Shown in pieces: positions 1-10,215 of a stretch of 64,000 nt of DNA (positions are counted from its first letter, which is position 1; every line of letters begins with the position of its first letter). Source of the stretch: Cheiracanthium punctorium (Eukaryota > Arthropoda > Arachnida > Araneae > Cheiracanthiidae). The notes beneath the pieces were generated by a model, which saw only the letters and a list, made by a program, of their open reading frames with translations, was not told where the DNA came from and searched no databases. Position numbers and translations under genes: made by a program. The stretch lies in NCBI GenBank assembly GCA_038373885.1, contig JAWZYV010019980.1, positions 372,001-436,000 on the forward strand. The letters are read 5' to 3'.

Positions 1-445
1 TTGTGGCATCGTTATTTGTGGTGCCCTTTGAGGCGCAACCCTCAAAGGGCACCACAACTTTTGACGCACCTGGCTGTGCCCGCGCACAGCCAGCTGCGTC
101 AAAAAAGGGTCTCTAGATCTGTGGCATGCGATGAACGTTTCAATCGTCCGCCATCTTGCTGGTAGTTAAGTCGAGCGATTGCAACGGCTGCCCTTTTTTC
201 AGCATTGGGCAATCTATCCAGCTGTTCTCGCATTCTCCCATTTTCAGCAGATGTCAGTGCTGTTAAAAATAATCGTGACAATTTTTTTACGGGAAATGAC
301 GTGCTAAAAAGTAAAGGATTCTCGTGGAGCTATGTCATCCGCAACTATTTTTATAGAAATCAAATCTATTCTTCGTGACTGGCAACAGTCAAAACGCCAG
401 AGTTTGGTGTTCCCAGAGCGGGAACACTACGCGTTAAAGGGTAAA
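1..445 (+). mobile_element. piggyBac-type foldback MITE, copy A (rearranged left side)
   Basis: From about 63 to 445 this matches copies B, C and D: an apex hairpin (CTGTG..CACAG near 72-90), one palindrome arm, then the unique half ending GCGTTAAAGGGT at 431-442. The left arm is missing. In its place a perfect 17-bp inverted repeat (16-32 and 41-57) surrounds GCGCAACC, so the normal left terminus (CCCTTTGAGGCGC, 24-36) faces an inverted copy of itself. The right TTAA has decayed. The two short open frames here are repeat sequence, not genes. Confidence 0.8.
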
Positions 446-600
446 CAAGATGTGCTGTTTCGGCAGATACAAATCAGGTATTGGCTAATACAAGTCGGGA
501 TCATAACTTTAGAGGGCAGCGAGCTTCCCACAAATTTCGTCCGTAGTATGAAGTTTGAAGTATGCAAAGAAAATGCAATTAAAATTTCACTATAGTGCAG

Positions 601-636
601 GTACTTTATTCCAGGCCAGTACTTTATTCCAGGCCA
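601..636. repeat. Perfect 18-bp tandem duplication
   Basis: GTACTTTATTCCAGGCCA occurs twice without a gap (601-618, 619-636). It is local and unrelated to the neighbouring MITE. Confidence 0.9.
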
Positions 637-1191
637 AAAATTTTAGACGCGCAAAATTCTTTGCTTAGGTATCTTCTTTTTTGACAGAATTGTCAAAATA
701 TTTCACGAGAAATGTTTCATGCCTGGCCAAAAACGTAAATTGTCAAGCTTCAAGCTATTTGGAGGAAAACTGAAAATTTTAAAATTGTCGTAGGTACCAT
801 TGATAGTGTTGCCAACAGGAAAATAAAAAAGTTTCCTAAAGACAACCCACTCACGCGCACGCACACACACGACCAGTGTTATGTCCAGATTTATCAAATG
901 GTTCATAATATTATTGTTTATACATAAATAGTATTGAAGACATATTATAAACATTTCCAACAAAGCCCCTCTATTTTCGCAGGATATTATGAATGCACTG
1001 GAAATATTTTTACATAAAAACAAGTATTGGCACAATATTATACTAATATGAGAATTTAATGAGATATTGACTACCATGTATATCCGGGTCATTCTCAGAT
1101 AATGTTAAATTCTGGCTTAAAAAATATTGTTTTAATTCCTAATTTTATTATGTTAATACAAATATCTATGTCTACTATCATGAAAAAAATT
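637..1191. other. AT-rich DNA, no gene seen
   Basis: No supported coding, RNA or mobile feature. It contains a short CA-rich run near 857-872. Confidence 0.6.
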
Positions 1192-1199
1192 ACCAGCAG

Positions 1200-1369
1200 C
1201 AGTGGCGTAGCCAAGGGAGTATAGGGGGTCACAACCCCTCATGAGGAAATTTTTGCCATACAAAATGTATATTCTTCACTCCCTTATCACACACATGTAT
1301 ACATATATGTGAGTTGCAGAACTCGTAATTCCCCCCCCCCTCATGAAAAAATTTCTGGTTACGCCACTG
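1200..1369. mobile_element. hAT-type MITE with 8-bp TSD
   Basis: Terminal inverted repeats are CAGTGGCGTAGCCA on the left and CAGTGGCGTAACCA on the right (reverse complement of the bases ending at 1369). Flanking octamers ACCAGCAG (1192-1199) and ACCTGCAG (1370-1377) agree at 7 of 8 positions. The 170-bp body has no coding capacity. TIRs beginning CAG with 8-bp TSDs are diagnostic of hAT elements. Confidence 0.85.
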
Positions 1370-1377
1370 ACCTGCAG

Positions 1378-2800
1378 GGGTCATTTGCCTTAATTATAGC
1401 TTTAATCAGTGAGGCAGCCAAGACGTAGTAGTTAGGGGTCCAGATTTTCCGAAATTAGTGTGATACTCACAAAAAAGAAAATTTTCTTCTCTTTTGACTT
1501 CTTTTACCTTCAAACTTCCCAGCCGAGAGAAAATCCCCAGCTACATTTCTGGTTTTAATTAAATATTAAACCAGAAATACATTTTAATTTTTCATTGAAA
1601 TATCTTTTGAATGACATTTAAAAACATAATAATAACTTAAATTATACAAGCGTAAACTAGTCCATGTAATAAAATGCTTACAATATCAACTAAAAAACAG
1701 TAACGTGCATATTTTTAAGGTCTAAAACCATACCTTACTTTAAAATTCTGTCCTTAATAGTCATTTTAAGGTATTTTCATCAAGCACCCTGGTAATGACA
1801 TTTTTTAAAGTTAAGTCTATTTAAGGCCAAATTATAACAATTAAGAGCTAATGCCATATTTACTTTGAATGTGGTCCCAAAGCTCTTTATAAATCCTTCA
1901 ACCAATTTAAATTAATTAATTACGTATTTCAGCAATAATGAACTTGGTAATGACACATAATAAATACACTGGCTATAAATTTGGGATAAAAGCAACAAAA
2001 TAAAGTAATATTTGTTTACTCAAACTAAAACAGACATAGTCGGCCTGCTTGTGAGGGCAAGTCCAGTTCTTTTAACAGCTCAATAGCTATAGCAGCGTTC
2101 TTTCCTAAATCGTTTAAAAGAACGGTCAAAAATTATAAAATATCAAATTTTTGACAAATGTTTTAATCAAAAGCGGTAACAATCAGCTGCAAACAAAATC
2201 CTTTTTACCCTACTATGAAGCTGCACCTCTAATTAAGACACAGCGAATTACTCAGTATAAAAGATGACTCTAAAAAATGTGATACATATATATTTCCTTT
2301 AAAGTCCCTTTAAAGTTCTGTAAACAACCTTTCTCTTAAATAAAAAGTATGTAAAAAGATTTTCATTTCTTTCTTTTCATTTCAAGCTTTCTACTAGCTT
2401 GGTTTGTTATTACAGAGTTCGATACCAAAATCTGTATAGAAATTTTAATCCAGTTCCTATCGTCCTCGCGTAGTTCTGCCTTAACGCAACACACACGTGT
2501 GTAACTTCAATTACACTGAGCACTACGTTCGGGATATTCAGCCTAATAGCCATTTTGGGACTGTTTGAAATTCCTTGTATTAGAAACCAATTCACGAACC
2601 GTAGCAACTGTTCGGGCACTTTGCCTACAAATGGATGCGATTTTTTAAAAGTTGCTCCTTTGTTACTTGTAGTGATTGTCAGATTGTTTGTTCAGCACAA
2701 ATCTGATACAATTTTGAGAACTGACTCTCGACGGTAAAGGATTGATGCTTCCGCATTTGATTCATCAGAGGGGGTTAATTTTACTTGTCTTAGGCGTTGA
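1378..2800. other. AT-rich DNA, no gene seen
   Basis: Both strands carry only short interrupted frames. No repeat recurs elsewhere in the window as far as I can see. Confidence 0.5.
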
Positions 2801-2804
2801 GGAA

Positions 2805-3080
2805 GCCCAGTGGTGTACTGGTTAGCGTACCGCGCTGCCGTCCCACAGGTCCGGCGTTCGAATCCCGGGCTGGGCAAGGTCGACTCAGCCTTTCATCTTT
2901 TCAGTGGGTCGATAAAATGAGGACCAAGCTTTCCTTGGGATCAAACACTGGGGCTTCATGTCAGACCACCTAGCCGAGACATATGCATCCGCACCCCATG
3001 GTCGCGAAAGTGCGGTTGGGTAGCACAGGCCTTGGTCCCGCAGAGGGGCTGTTGCGTCAATGTTTGACTTGACTTTGGCG
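2805..3080 (+). mobile_element. tRNA-derived SINE (family A) with Ceph-like tail domain
   Basis: Positions 2805-2875 form a tRNA-like head. The 7-bp acceptor stem GCCCAGT/GCTGGGC has one T-G pair, the D stem is GTAC/GTAC, the A-box-like sequence TGGTGTACTGG is at 2811-2821 and the B box GTTCGAATCC at 2856-2865. The anticodon stem does not pair, so it is not a working tRNA. The downstream part (AGGTCGACTCAGCCTTTCAT at 2877 and GGGTCGATAAAATGAGGACC at 2906) resembles, from memory, the conserved central domain of Ceph-type SINEs of cephalopods. A second copy lies inverted at 30162-30731. Confidence 0.8.
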
Positions 3081-3225
3081 TTGAGCAGCGTATTCAGGAT
3101 CTGTAACTAAGTAGGTGTAAAAGGGGCACGCGCTCTGAGCTCCGTGCTCAGGGAGGTGTGGGGGGTTGCAAAAATTAAGATTTACCCCAGGTGATAGGAT
3201 CTTTAGCTGAAACATTGAGCTTATA

Positions 3226-3848
3226 CACTACTGGCCAAAAGTATTGCAAGTTTAAGAAATCTAACCATCTTTTCAAGAATAAGCTTCAAAAGAAATGGAC
3301 AGGAAATTTGTCAGATTTAAATATTTTTGAGAATTTATGTAGCATAATTGGAAAGAACACATCTGGAAATCACCAAAAAATAAAATGAGAGCTTCAGGAA
3401 CCAATAATTTAAGTTGGCACCATGAAACACCGAAAGAAGTGTTGTAAAACATTGTGGATTCCATATCTAAAAGAGTGGCTCTTGTGATCAAAGTCAAGGC
3501 TCCTCAGCAACATAATAAACGATCTTTAGTTGAATTGCATTTATTTATTATCCTCTTTTTGCAGAAGATCTTGAAATTAATGCTTTATTTAATTTTATTC
3601 CGGCTAGCCAAAATGGATAATGATTTCTGTAATAACCTACGTATTTTTTATGCTATTTTTAAAATAAATTAAATAATTATTTTTGTTCTCTAACTTATGC
3701 TATCTTGTCATTGAAGTAATTAATTTGGCATGTTGACATTAAAAAATATCAATTATATTGATTTTTATTTTTTACGAAGGAGGGGGGGGGCTTATAATCT
3801 TGAAAAGGGTTAGATTTCTGCAACTTGCAATACTTTTGGCCAGTAGTG
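3226..3848 (+). mobile_element. Internally deleted Tc1-like element
   Basis: Near-identical inverted ends (CACTACTGGCCAAAAGTATT on the left and its reverse complement ending at 3848) are each flanked by TA (3224-3225, 3849-3850), as expected for Tc1/mariner insertion. At 623 bp it is too short for a full transposase. It keeps a degraded C-terminal transposase segment (see 3285-3520) and a low-complexity 3' part with a G-run at 3782-3790. Confidence 0.9.
3285..3520 (+). pseudogene. Tc1-like transposase C-terminal remnant
   Basis: One frame reads KKWTGNLSDLNIFENLCSII, which matches the end of the Tc1 DDE domain (usual form W-P-x-x-S-P-D-L-N-P-I-E-N-x-W). The glutamate codon at 3329-3331 would be the third catalytic residue. 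After a stop, a second frame near 3430-3505 reads NIVDSISKRVALVIKVKA, matching the family's C-terminal segment with its small conserved basic motif. The N-terminal DNA-binding region and both catalytic aspartates are deleted. It cannot make a working enzyme. Confidence 0.8.
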
Positions 3849-3850
3849 TA

Positions 3851-4567
<717 letters not shown>

Positions 4568-4570
4568 AAA

Positions 4571-4797
4571 GCTATTTCTTTATGTGGAGAATACTTTTAA
4601 TGTTATTAAGGTCTCAGATTGCGTTCGTGTTAAAAATTTCGTTATAGAGAGGATTCGTCATTGGGAAAGTTAGTTATAGGGAGAATCTACTGTACATATC
4701 GTTTTACAAGCATTCACTGGAAGAATGAATACAATGTATAGAAAGAAGTCACGAAAAAATAAATAAGATGTAGCTAAACATTTTTACATAATGTTTG
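4571..4797 (+). repeat. Direct repeat, copy 1 (pogo-like end inside)
   Basis: Shares its whole length, with scattered differences, with 5403-5630. Inside, on the minus strand, is CAGTAGATTCTCCC next to TA (about 4680-4693), which looks like a pogo/Tigger terminus with subterminal motifs. Both copies extend past that terminus into the same flank, so a larger segment was duplicated and not just a transposon end. Confidence 0.8.
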
Positions 4798-4806
4798 TTT
4801 GATTAT

Positions 4807-5024
4807 GACAACGCTACGCTGGGGCGATCTGCCAAAGATGGGGGGTGCCTTGGTAGGGGGACTTTCTAAGGGGCTCTAACGCTTATTCACATTACATCTG
4901 GAGAAAACTTACCTAAACTCCAGACCGTTAGATCGACAGCCGCGCGATGGGACCCGAACCCGGGACCTTCACACTTCGGCCGTCTACCATTTTCTGTGGC
5001 ATAACCACTATACCATGCTGAGGC
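4807..5024 (-). mobile_element. SINE family B, copy 1
   Basis: Read on the minus strand it begins GCCTCAGCATGGTATAGTGG (A-box-like), has a B box GGTTCGGGTCC, then the family body (TCTGGAG..CTCCAGATGTAA) and a C-rich end. The 75 bp upstream of its head (5025-5102) also precedes copy 2, so the pair arose by inverted duplication, not by two insertions. Confidence 0.8.
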
Positions 5025-5207
5025 TATGTCTTTTAAAATCAACTATTAAAAATGTCTGCAGAAAATTTGCTTATGTTCAGCTTGAAATAAATCCTTATAT
5101 TTCACATAATGTCTTTTCATGTTTTCATATAATGTCAGAAGAGAAATTAAGACTTTTTTAAAATGTCTTAATTTCTCTTTTAAATGTCGTCTGTCTGAAT
5201 TTTTATT

Positions 5208-5385
5208 AGGGATGGACGCGAGACGAAAAATAGGAGTCTCGCGTCTCGCAAAATAGCCTAAAACCTTTGTCTCGTCTCGCAAAAATCCCTATATCGTAAT
5301 GTTAAAAATGTGTGTTTCGTCGCGCAAAAAAGCTGTAAATTTCTGTCTCCTCTCGCAAAAAAGTTTTCTCGCGTCCATGCCTTTA
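5208..5385. mobile_element. hAT-type MITE with perfect 8-bp TSD
   Basis: The inverted ends share ATGGACGCGAGA (AGGGATGGACGCGAGA on the left, TAAAGGCATGGACGCGAGA as the right-end reverse complement). TSD TTTTTATT is perfect at 5200-5207 and 5386-5393. The body is a set of degenerate TCTCGCAAAA repeats and is non-coding. Confidence 0.85.
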
Positions 5386-5402
5386 TTTTTATTATATCGA
5401 CA

Positions 5403-5630
5403 GCTATTTCTTTATTTGGATAATACTTTTAATGTTATTAAAATCTCAGAGTTGCGTTCTTATAAAAAAAACTTGTTATAGGGAGAAGTTCGTTATTGGG
5501 AGACTTCGTCATAAGGAGACTCTACTGTACATATCGTTTTACAAAAATTCACATGAAGAATGAATGCACTGTATAGAAAGAAGTCACGGTAAAGGGAATG
5601 GGACGTAATTACACGTTTTCACATAATGTC
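5403..5630 (+). repeat. Direct repeat, copy 2 (pogo-like end inside)
   Basis: Second copy of the 4571-4797 block, 832 bp downstream. It has the clearer pogo-like terminus: minus strand TACAGTAGAGTCTCC at about 5514-5528, followed by repeated CCCAATAACGAA-type motifs. Confidence 0.8.
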
Positions 5631-5639
5631 TTAATTTCT

Positions 5640-6100
5640 GCTTCTATACCTTTTTATATATGGCTTTCAACTCTCTTTTTTTCTCACATTTCTCTTTCTT
5701 CTTTGGCAAGCAAAAGTGAATAATACCGGAAAAAAAAAGCTTTTACTGTTCAGAATTTAAATTACGCATTATAGCATAAAATAATACAAGACATCGTCTC
5801 TATGTTTGTAAGGATTTTAATGCCAAATGATGTTGACAGATGAAAATTAACCGAAGAAAGCAATGTAAAGCTTCGTTAAATTTCCAAGAACATATTAAAA
5901 GAGCTTACGTGATGAAAAAGATGCGACGAACTTGAACGTGAAGACTGAAAACAAGCTGTGTTTGTTTATTTTTTACAAATCTTTTCTCTTTAAAGCAGCC
6001 TGAAAAGGCTTAAAAACTTTCAGAATTTCGATTAATACATTTCCATAGGATAAATGATGGGATATAAATTTATGATAGATATTAGAATATTTAATTATTT
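5640..6100. other. AT-rich DNA, no gene seen
   Basis: Sequence between the duplicated blocks. Nothing is recognised. Confidence 0.5.
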
Positions 6101-6179
6101 CAAGCATAAGGATTTATTTTAAGCTGAACATAAGCAAATTTTCTGCAGACTTTTTGAATAGTTGATTTTAAAAGACATA

Positions 6180-6400
6180 GCCTCACCATGGGACAGTGGT
6201 TATGTCACTGAAAATGGTAGACGGCCGAAGTATGAAGGTCCCGGGTTCGGGTCCTATCGCGCGGCTGTCGATCTAACGGTCTGGAGTTTTGGTAGGTTTT
6301 CTGCAGATGTAACGTGAATACGCTTTAGAAACCCTTTGAAACCCCTCCTACCAAGGCACCCTTCATCCTTGGCAGATCGCCCTACATAGCATTGCCAAAA
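6180..6400 (+). mobile_element. SINE family B, copy 2 (best preserved)
   Basis: tRNA-like head starts GCCTCACCATGG at 6180, with an A-box-like TGGGACAGTGG (6189-6199) and a B box GGTTCGGGTCC (6244-6254). A non-tRNA body of about 130 bp follows. With its 5' flank (6101-6179) it is the inverted partner of 4807-5102. Confidence 0.85.
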
Positions 6401-6799
6401 TCGCACAAACAAAACAAAAGACATAATTTACAAGAAACAATTATTGAAATGAATTGAGAATAAATTTCTTAAGTTTACAAATATTTCTACTTTCGTAGCC
6501 TGAATTCATACGGAAACTGATGAAGAGGATCTTTTGGTTTCAGATCCATTTATACTCGGGTTGACTTTAAGATTTTTATGTTGAAAATTTCTCAATCATT
6601 TTACTAAGCAGTGAAACAAGCAGTGAATATACTAAGTAATGAAACAAACAGTGAAACAAGCAGCTTACTAAGCAGTGAATACTGCACGTAAAATTTTACC
6701 GTATTAAAAAATTTTAGGAGTATGAAAATTTACTCAACGATTGAAATGGTAGATTTAATACAGGGGTTCTTAAATTAATGTAAATAGAAGAGCACCTCC

Positions 6800-6965
6800 T
6801 GAACACTGACATTGGGAGATGGCTCTAGTGGAGGAACAGGGTTCTATCCTATCGCGGGGCCGTCGGTCTAGCGGTCTGGAGTTTTGGGCGGTTTTCTCCA
6901 GATGTAACGCGAATACGCGCTAGATACCCAAAAAAGTCCTCCCCCAGGGCATTTGCCCCCCTTGT
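6800..6965 (+). mobile_element. SINE family B, copy 3 (5' part degraded)
   Basis: Keeps the B-box region (GGGTTCTATCCTATCGCGG), the GGTCTGGAGTTTTGG block and CTCCAGATGTAACGCGAATA. The A-box half is mostly unrecognisable. Confidence 0.75.
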
Positions 6966-7224
6966 GTTTCTCCTTTCTTTGACGTGGATTTATAAGTGGT
7001 TCCTAGTGAACAAGCAGACAAATCCGAATACATGTTCCAACACAACAACCTCCTGAACAAGATTTTTGCGGACACCAACCAATTCTAGGAATGTTACGCT
7101 GTTCATGAAACTAAATTTCCGGCTCAATAATCTCGTAACAACGTTATTGTTGTTATTACTGTGAACACGTGTATCGGATTTGTGTGCTTGGCTCGAAGTC
7201 CGGTTATAAATCCTCGTCAGTAGG

Positions 7225-7346
7225 ACAACACAAGGGAGGATGCCCTCCGTGGGGGTCTTTCTAAGGGGTCCTAACCCGTATTTACGCTAAGTTTCGGAGA
7301 AAATCACGGAAAACTCCGAACGGTTAGGTTGACGGACGCGCGACAC
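7225..7346 (-). mobile_element. SINE family B, copy 4 (subfamily with GGTGCCCTCCGTGG end)
   Basis: Body only, lacking the tRNA head. Its 3' part (GCCCTCCGTGGGGGTCTTTC on the plus strand) differs from copies 1 and 2 but matches copies at 31474 and 56405, defining a subfamily. Confidence 0.75.
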
Positions 7347-7349
7347 AAC

Positions 7350-7857
7350 AATGTTATGATAAAGAATGTGGAACATGTTAAGCGCCGTGGTGTGGCCACT
7401 TAATCTGTAGAAACATAGAAACATGAAAAAAAAGTCAGCTTCTGACAAAAATTTAAGCAATAATGTAAATAGTAGTATGATATAAGAACCATAAAAATCA
7501 TAGAAATTATATAAAATCTGAGAATCATAATAATAGCTTTATGTTATATTTATTGCTTTGAAAATATTTTTTTACTACTCCGCGCTTCTTCGATTCTCAT
7601 CATTTTCTTGAACTGCTTGCAACAATTTTCCATAATTTCGGGGACCGCTGGTAACGACTACAATGACCCAAAAGGGTCCATGGACCATAATTTAAGAACC
7701 TATCGTTTAATGAATTATTTGATGGGTAAAAATGCATAGTTATTCAATAAAATGCAAAATTATCTAATAAAAGTCTTAAATTGAAATGTCTATTTTTCGG
7801 ATCATTTAAAAATTATCCATGTTTTTCATACTAAAAACAGACAGAATAAATTATTTT
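7350..7857. other. AT-rich DNA, no gene seen
   Basis: No supported feature. Confidence 0.5.
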
Positions 7858-7940
7858 AAAATTCATAAAATAAATAAAAACTTTGTGAAGTTACGATCGT
7901 TTCGACCAAGAAATTCTTTCGATTTTCGTCAGACAAGCCC
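7858..7940 (-). mobile_element. Penelope-like tail repeat, copy 1 (inverted)
   Basis: Minus strand carries CTGACGA (7926-7932) and GAAAC (7899-7903), then a tail ending in an AT-rich block also present at 8001-8095. It faces that copy head to head, making an imperfect palindrome of about 215 bp. The assignment to a Penelope-type retroelement rests only on the CTGANGA..GAAA layout and the shared tail, so it is tentative. Confidence 0.5.
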
Positions 7941-7975
7941 TTTGACTCGTTGAGCAGAAAGAACTCAGTTCCCTC

Positions 7976-8095
7976 TGCTCAACGAAAGAATTTTTTGGTC
8001 GAAACGATAAGTAACATTTTATGTGTGCTTTTTTTCACAAAGTTTTTATTTATTTTATAATTTAGCACCAGTATTTTGAGTGTTTTTTTCGTACT
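7976..8095 (+). mobile_element. Penelope-like tail repeat, copy 2
   Basis: GGTCGAAACG near 7998-8006 is followed by ATTTTATGTGTG and the tail CACCAGTATTTTGAGTGTTT (about 8067-8086). The same tail occurs at 30236-30338 (plus) and 15800-15955 (minus), so it marks a dispersed family. The CTGANGA box is degraded here. Confidence 0.6.
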
Positions 8096-8099
8096 TTAA

Positions 8100-8643
8100 A
8101 GTTTATTATAGAATTTTTTAGTCATCTGAAGAAATGACTTTTAATGTTTATAAATTTTATAATATATTAAAGGATCTCAACATTTTAAATCCACCTTTCT
8201 GTAATGTCATTACATCACGCATAAATGCTTTAAAATATTTATAATGAGCTCTTGATGTCAGGAATGACTAGTTTTTAATTACATTTCAAATAATAAATTT
8301 GATCGCAATAATATGTTACATAACTTTATAGCATATAATTTTTTAAAGGGATTATATATATATAGCTACATAATGTGTATAGGTTCTAAAAAAAAAAAAA
8401 AAAAAAAAAACATTGTTTCAGATTCTTAAATCAAAAGTTTTGAATTTGACATATTTTCTTAAAAAGTTAGTATTTTTAATGATTTCATTTACTATTTTGC
8501 ATCATAACAATAATAAAACTGATGGCTATTAAACATAATCCATTTTTGTTACTTTTTATGAAATGCGTTCCTATATTTTTTTAAGACTCTATGAATTTTG
8601 AACGCCTATTTAGTCAATCTTGTTTTGGTCATAAATTTTACTC
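8100..8643. other. AT-rich DNA with a poly(A) run
   Basis: No gene. A run of about 21 A lies near 8390-8410. Confidence 0.5.
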
Positions 8644-8651
8644 CCCGAGAG

Positions 8652-9420
8652 CAGGGGTGTAGTGGGGCCGGAACGCACCTGAACGACGTTCCGGTACTTT
8701 TTTGTGAGCCGGAACGGCGTTCCGGAACTCAAATAAGATAAGATTATTATTTTGTTGTGGTGAATGTTAAAAAGAAAGAGAAATTCTTATATAGCTTGCC
8801 TCACACTAGCAATATTCCTGTCCCATTTCTATGAATACCTTTATAGTTGAAATTATCTATCTCAATGAACTGATAACTGGGTCTAGTCGATTAGAAATTC
8901 AATCCCCTGCATTTTCTGTTCTGAAGAAAATAAACATCACCATCGTGGATCCAAATAATAAAGTATATAGAACCATTAGACTCTCAGAATCACTGTCGAT
9001 AACAAATTGAACACAGATGTTAAACGCGGTGGTACCATTGCAGACAATGAAATTTGTGACAACCCACTTTACCAGTCAGTGGCGGATCAGGGTAGGGACT
9101 AAGAAGCTTCAGCCTCCCCAAGGATAGTTATAGGGTAACATTCTGCTTTATTATATACCTCGGATAGGTAAAATGAACTTTCTAAAAAATTAATTATGCT
9201 ATCCCAGAAAATTTTACATCGCTTTAGACTAAAATTGTACTTAACTGTACACTCTGTTTGGGTCAATAAAGATTTTTTTCAAAGTTATCCATAGTCTCTT
9301 ATATATTGATTACTGACATAAAAAAGCAGAGTTTTATGTCATAAGTAAGTTGTCCTAAATTTGTCCTCCCCACGTGGAGTCAGGCGTTCCGGGAAAAACA
9401 TTTTTAGCACTACAACACTG
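8652..9420. mobile_element. hAT-type non-autonomous element with perfect 8-bp TSD
   Basis: Ends CAGGGGTGTAGTG (8652-8664) and CAGTGTTGTAGTG (reverse complement of the bases ending at 9420) agree at 11 of 13 positions. TSD CCCGAGAG is perfect at 8644-8651 and 9421-9428. The left interior holds short palindromes around CCGGAACG..CGTTCCGG. No transposase frame is present. CAGTGGCGGATCAGGG at about 9074 could be the left end of a second, nested hAT copy, but I find no matching right end. Confidence 0.9.
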
Positions 9421-9429
9421 CCCGAGAGT

Positions 9430-10100
9430 GACTCTTTTATAAAGAAAAATAAATGTTTTGTAGGAAAGCTCACAGTAGTATTTTTCTTTTATCACGATAG
9501 ATGGCACTACTAATGTGATTTTATGTTTGATTTATGAATTTGTGTTCAAATTATCACAAGTTTAAATTTTATGATTTCAATCAGAGACGTGAAGAACCCT
9601 GGAAAATAATTGAAAAGCTTTATTTTTTATTCATTCATTCATTTATTTATTTATTCATTTATTTATTTATTTTTCACGCGACATAATTAATATTTTTATT
9701 TCTCCCTCTCTGTTTTTCTTAAATTAAATATTTCATGGAGGAAACAAATTAGACTTTAATTAATTTAGAATACGAGACCTTCAAATTAGAAAATTAAGTA
9801 AGAGTCATTGACATAATTTATTATTACTATTCAAATTGCATAAATATTTTTTTTAACTATATTAAAAATATACTTAGAAAAATTTGGACCTTTAACCCCC
9901 TCTCCGTTACAAATGACAAACTAAACTACAAAAATTCATGTCAGTATTTCTTTTTTAATTTTTGCATTTGAGGTATAATCATAAGCTTAAAATTTTCGAA
10001 ATTATTGTGTGCTGTGTGGCGCCTTAGGCTCGAACCCTATTCTACTATACACATAAATTATTAGAAGGGCTTAAAGATTTCATGAGTCTCAATCCCAGTA
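9430..10100. other. AT-rich DNA with a (CATT/TTTA)n tract
   Basis: Short tetranucleotide repeats at about 9632-9673. Nothing else is recognised. Confidence 0.5.
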
Positions 10101-10106
10101 TCATTA

Positions 10107-10215
10107 CAGTGAAATCCCGATTTAAAGTAATTCAATGAAATATGGGACCAATAGAAAATGACGTTATTGGCGGGAAAGCGTTAAATGTGACTTACGTTAC
10201 ATCGGGGTTTCACTG
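10107..10215. mobile_element. pogo-like MITE
   Basis: Left end CAGTGAAATCCCGATTTAA and right end (reverse complement) CAGTGAAACCCCGATGTAA are near-identical inverted repeats in a 109-bp element. TA precedes the left end (10105-10106). The right flank is CA, so the TSD is only half preserved. The terminus resembles pogo/Tigger MITEs. Confidence 0.75.

Noticed and set aside
2805..2875. Functional tRNA gene
   Set aside because: Acceptor and D stems pair, but the anticodon stem does not, and the unit continues into a SINE body found elsewhere.
9074..9390. Second nested hAT element inside 8652-9420
   Set aside because: CAGTGGCGGATC looks like a left end, but no inverted partner or TSD could be found.
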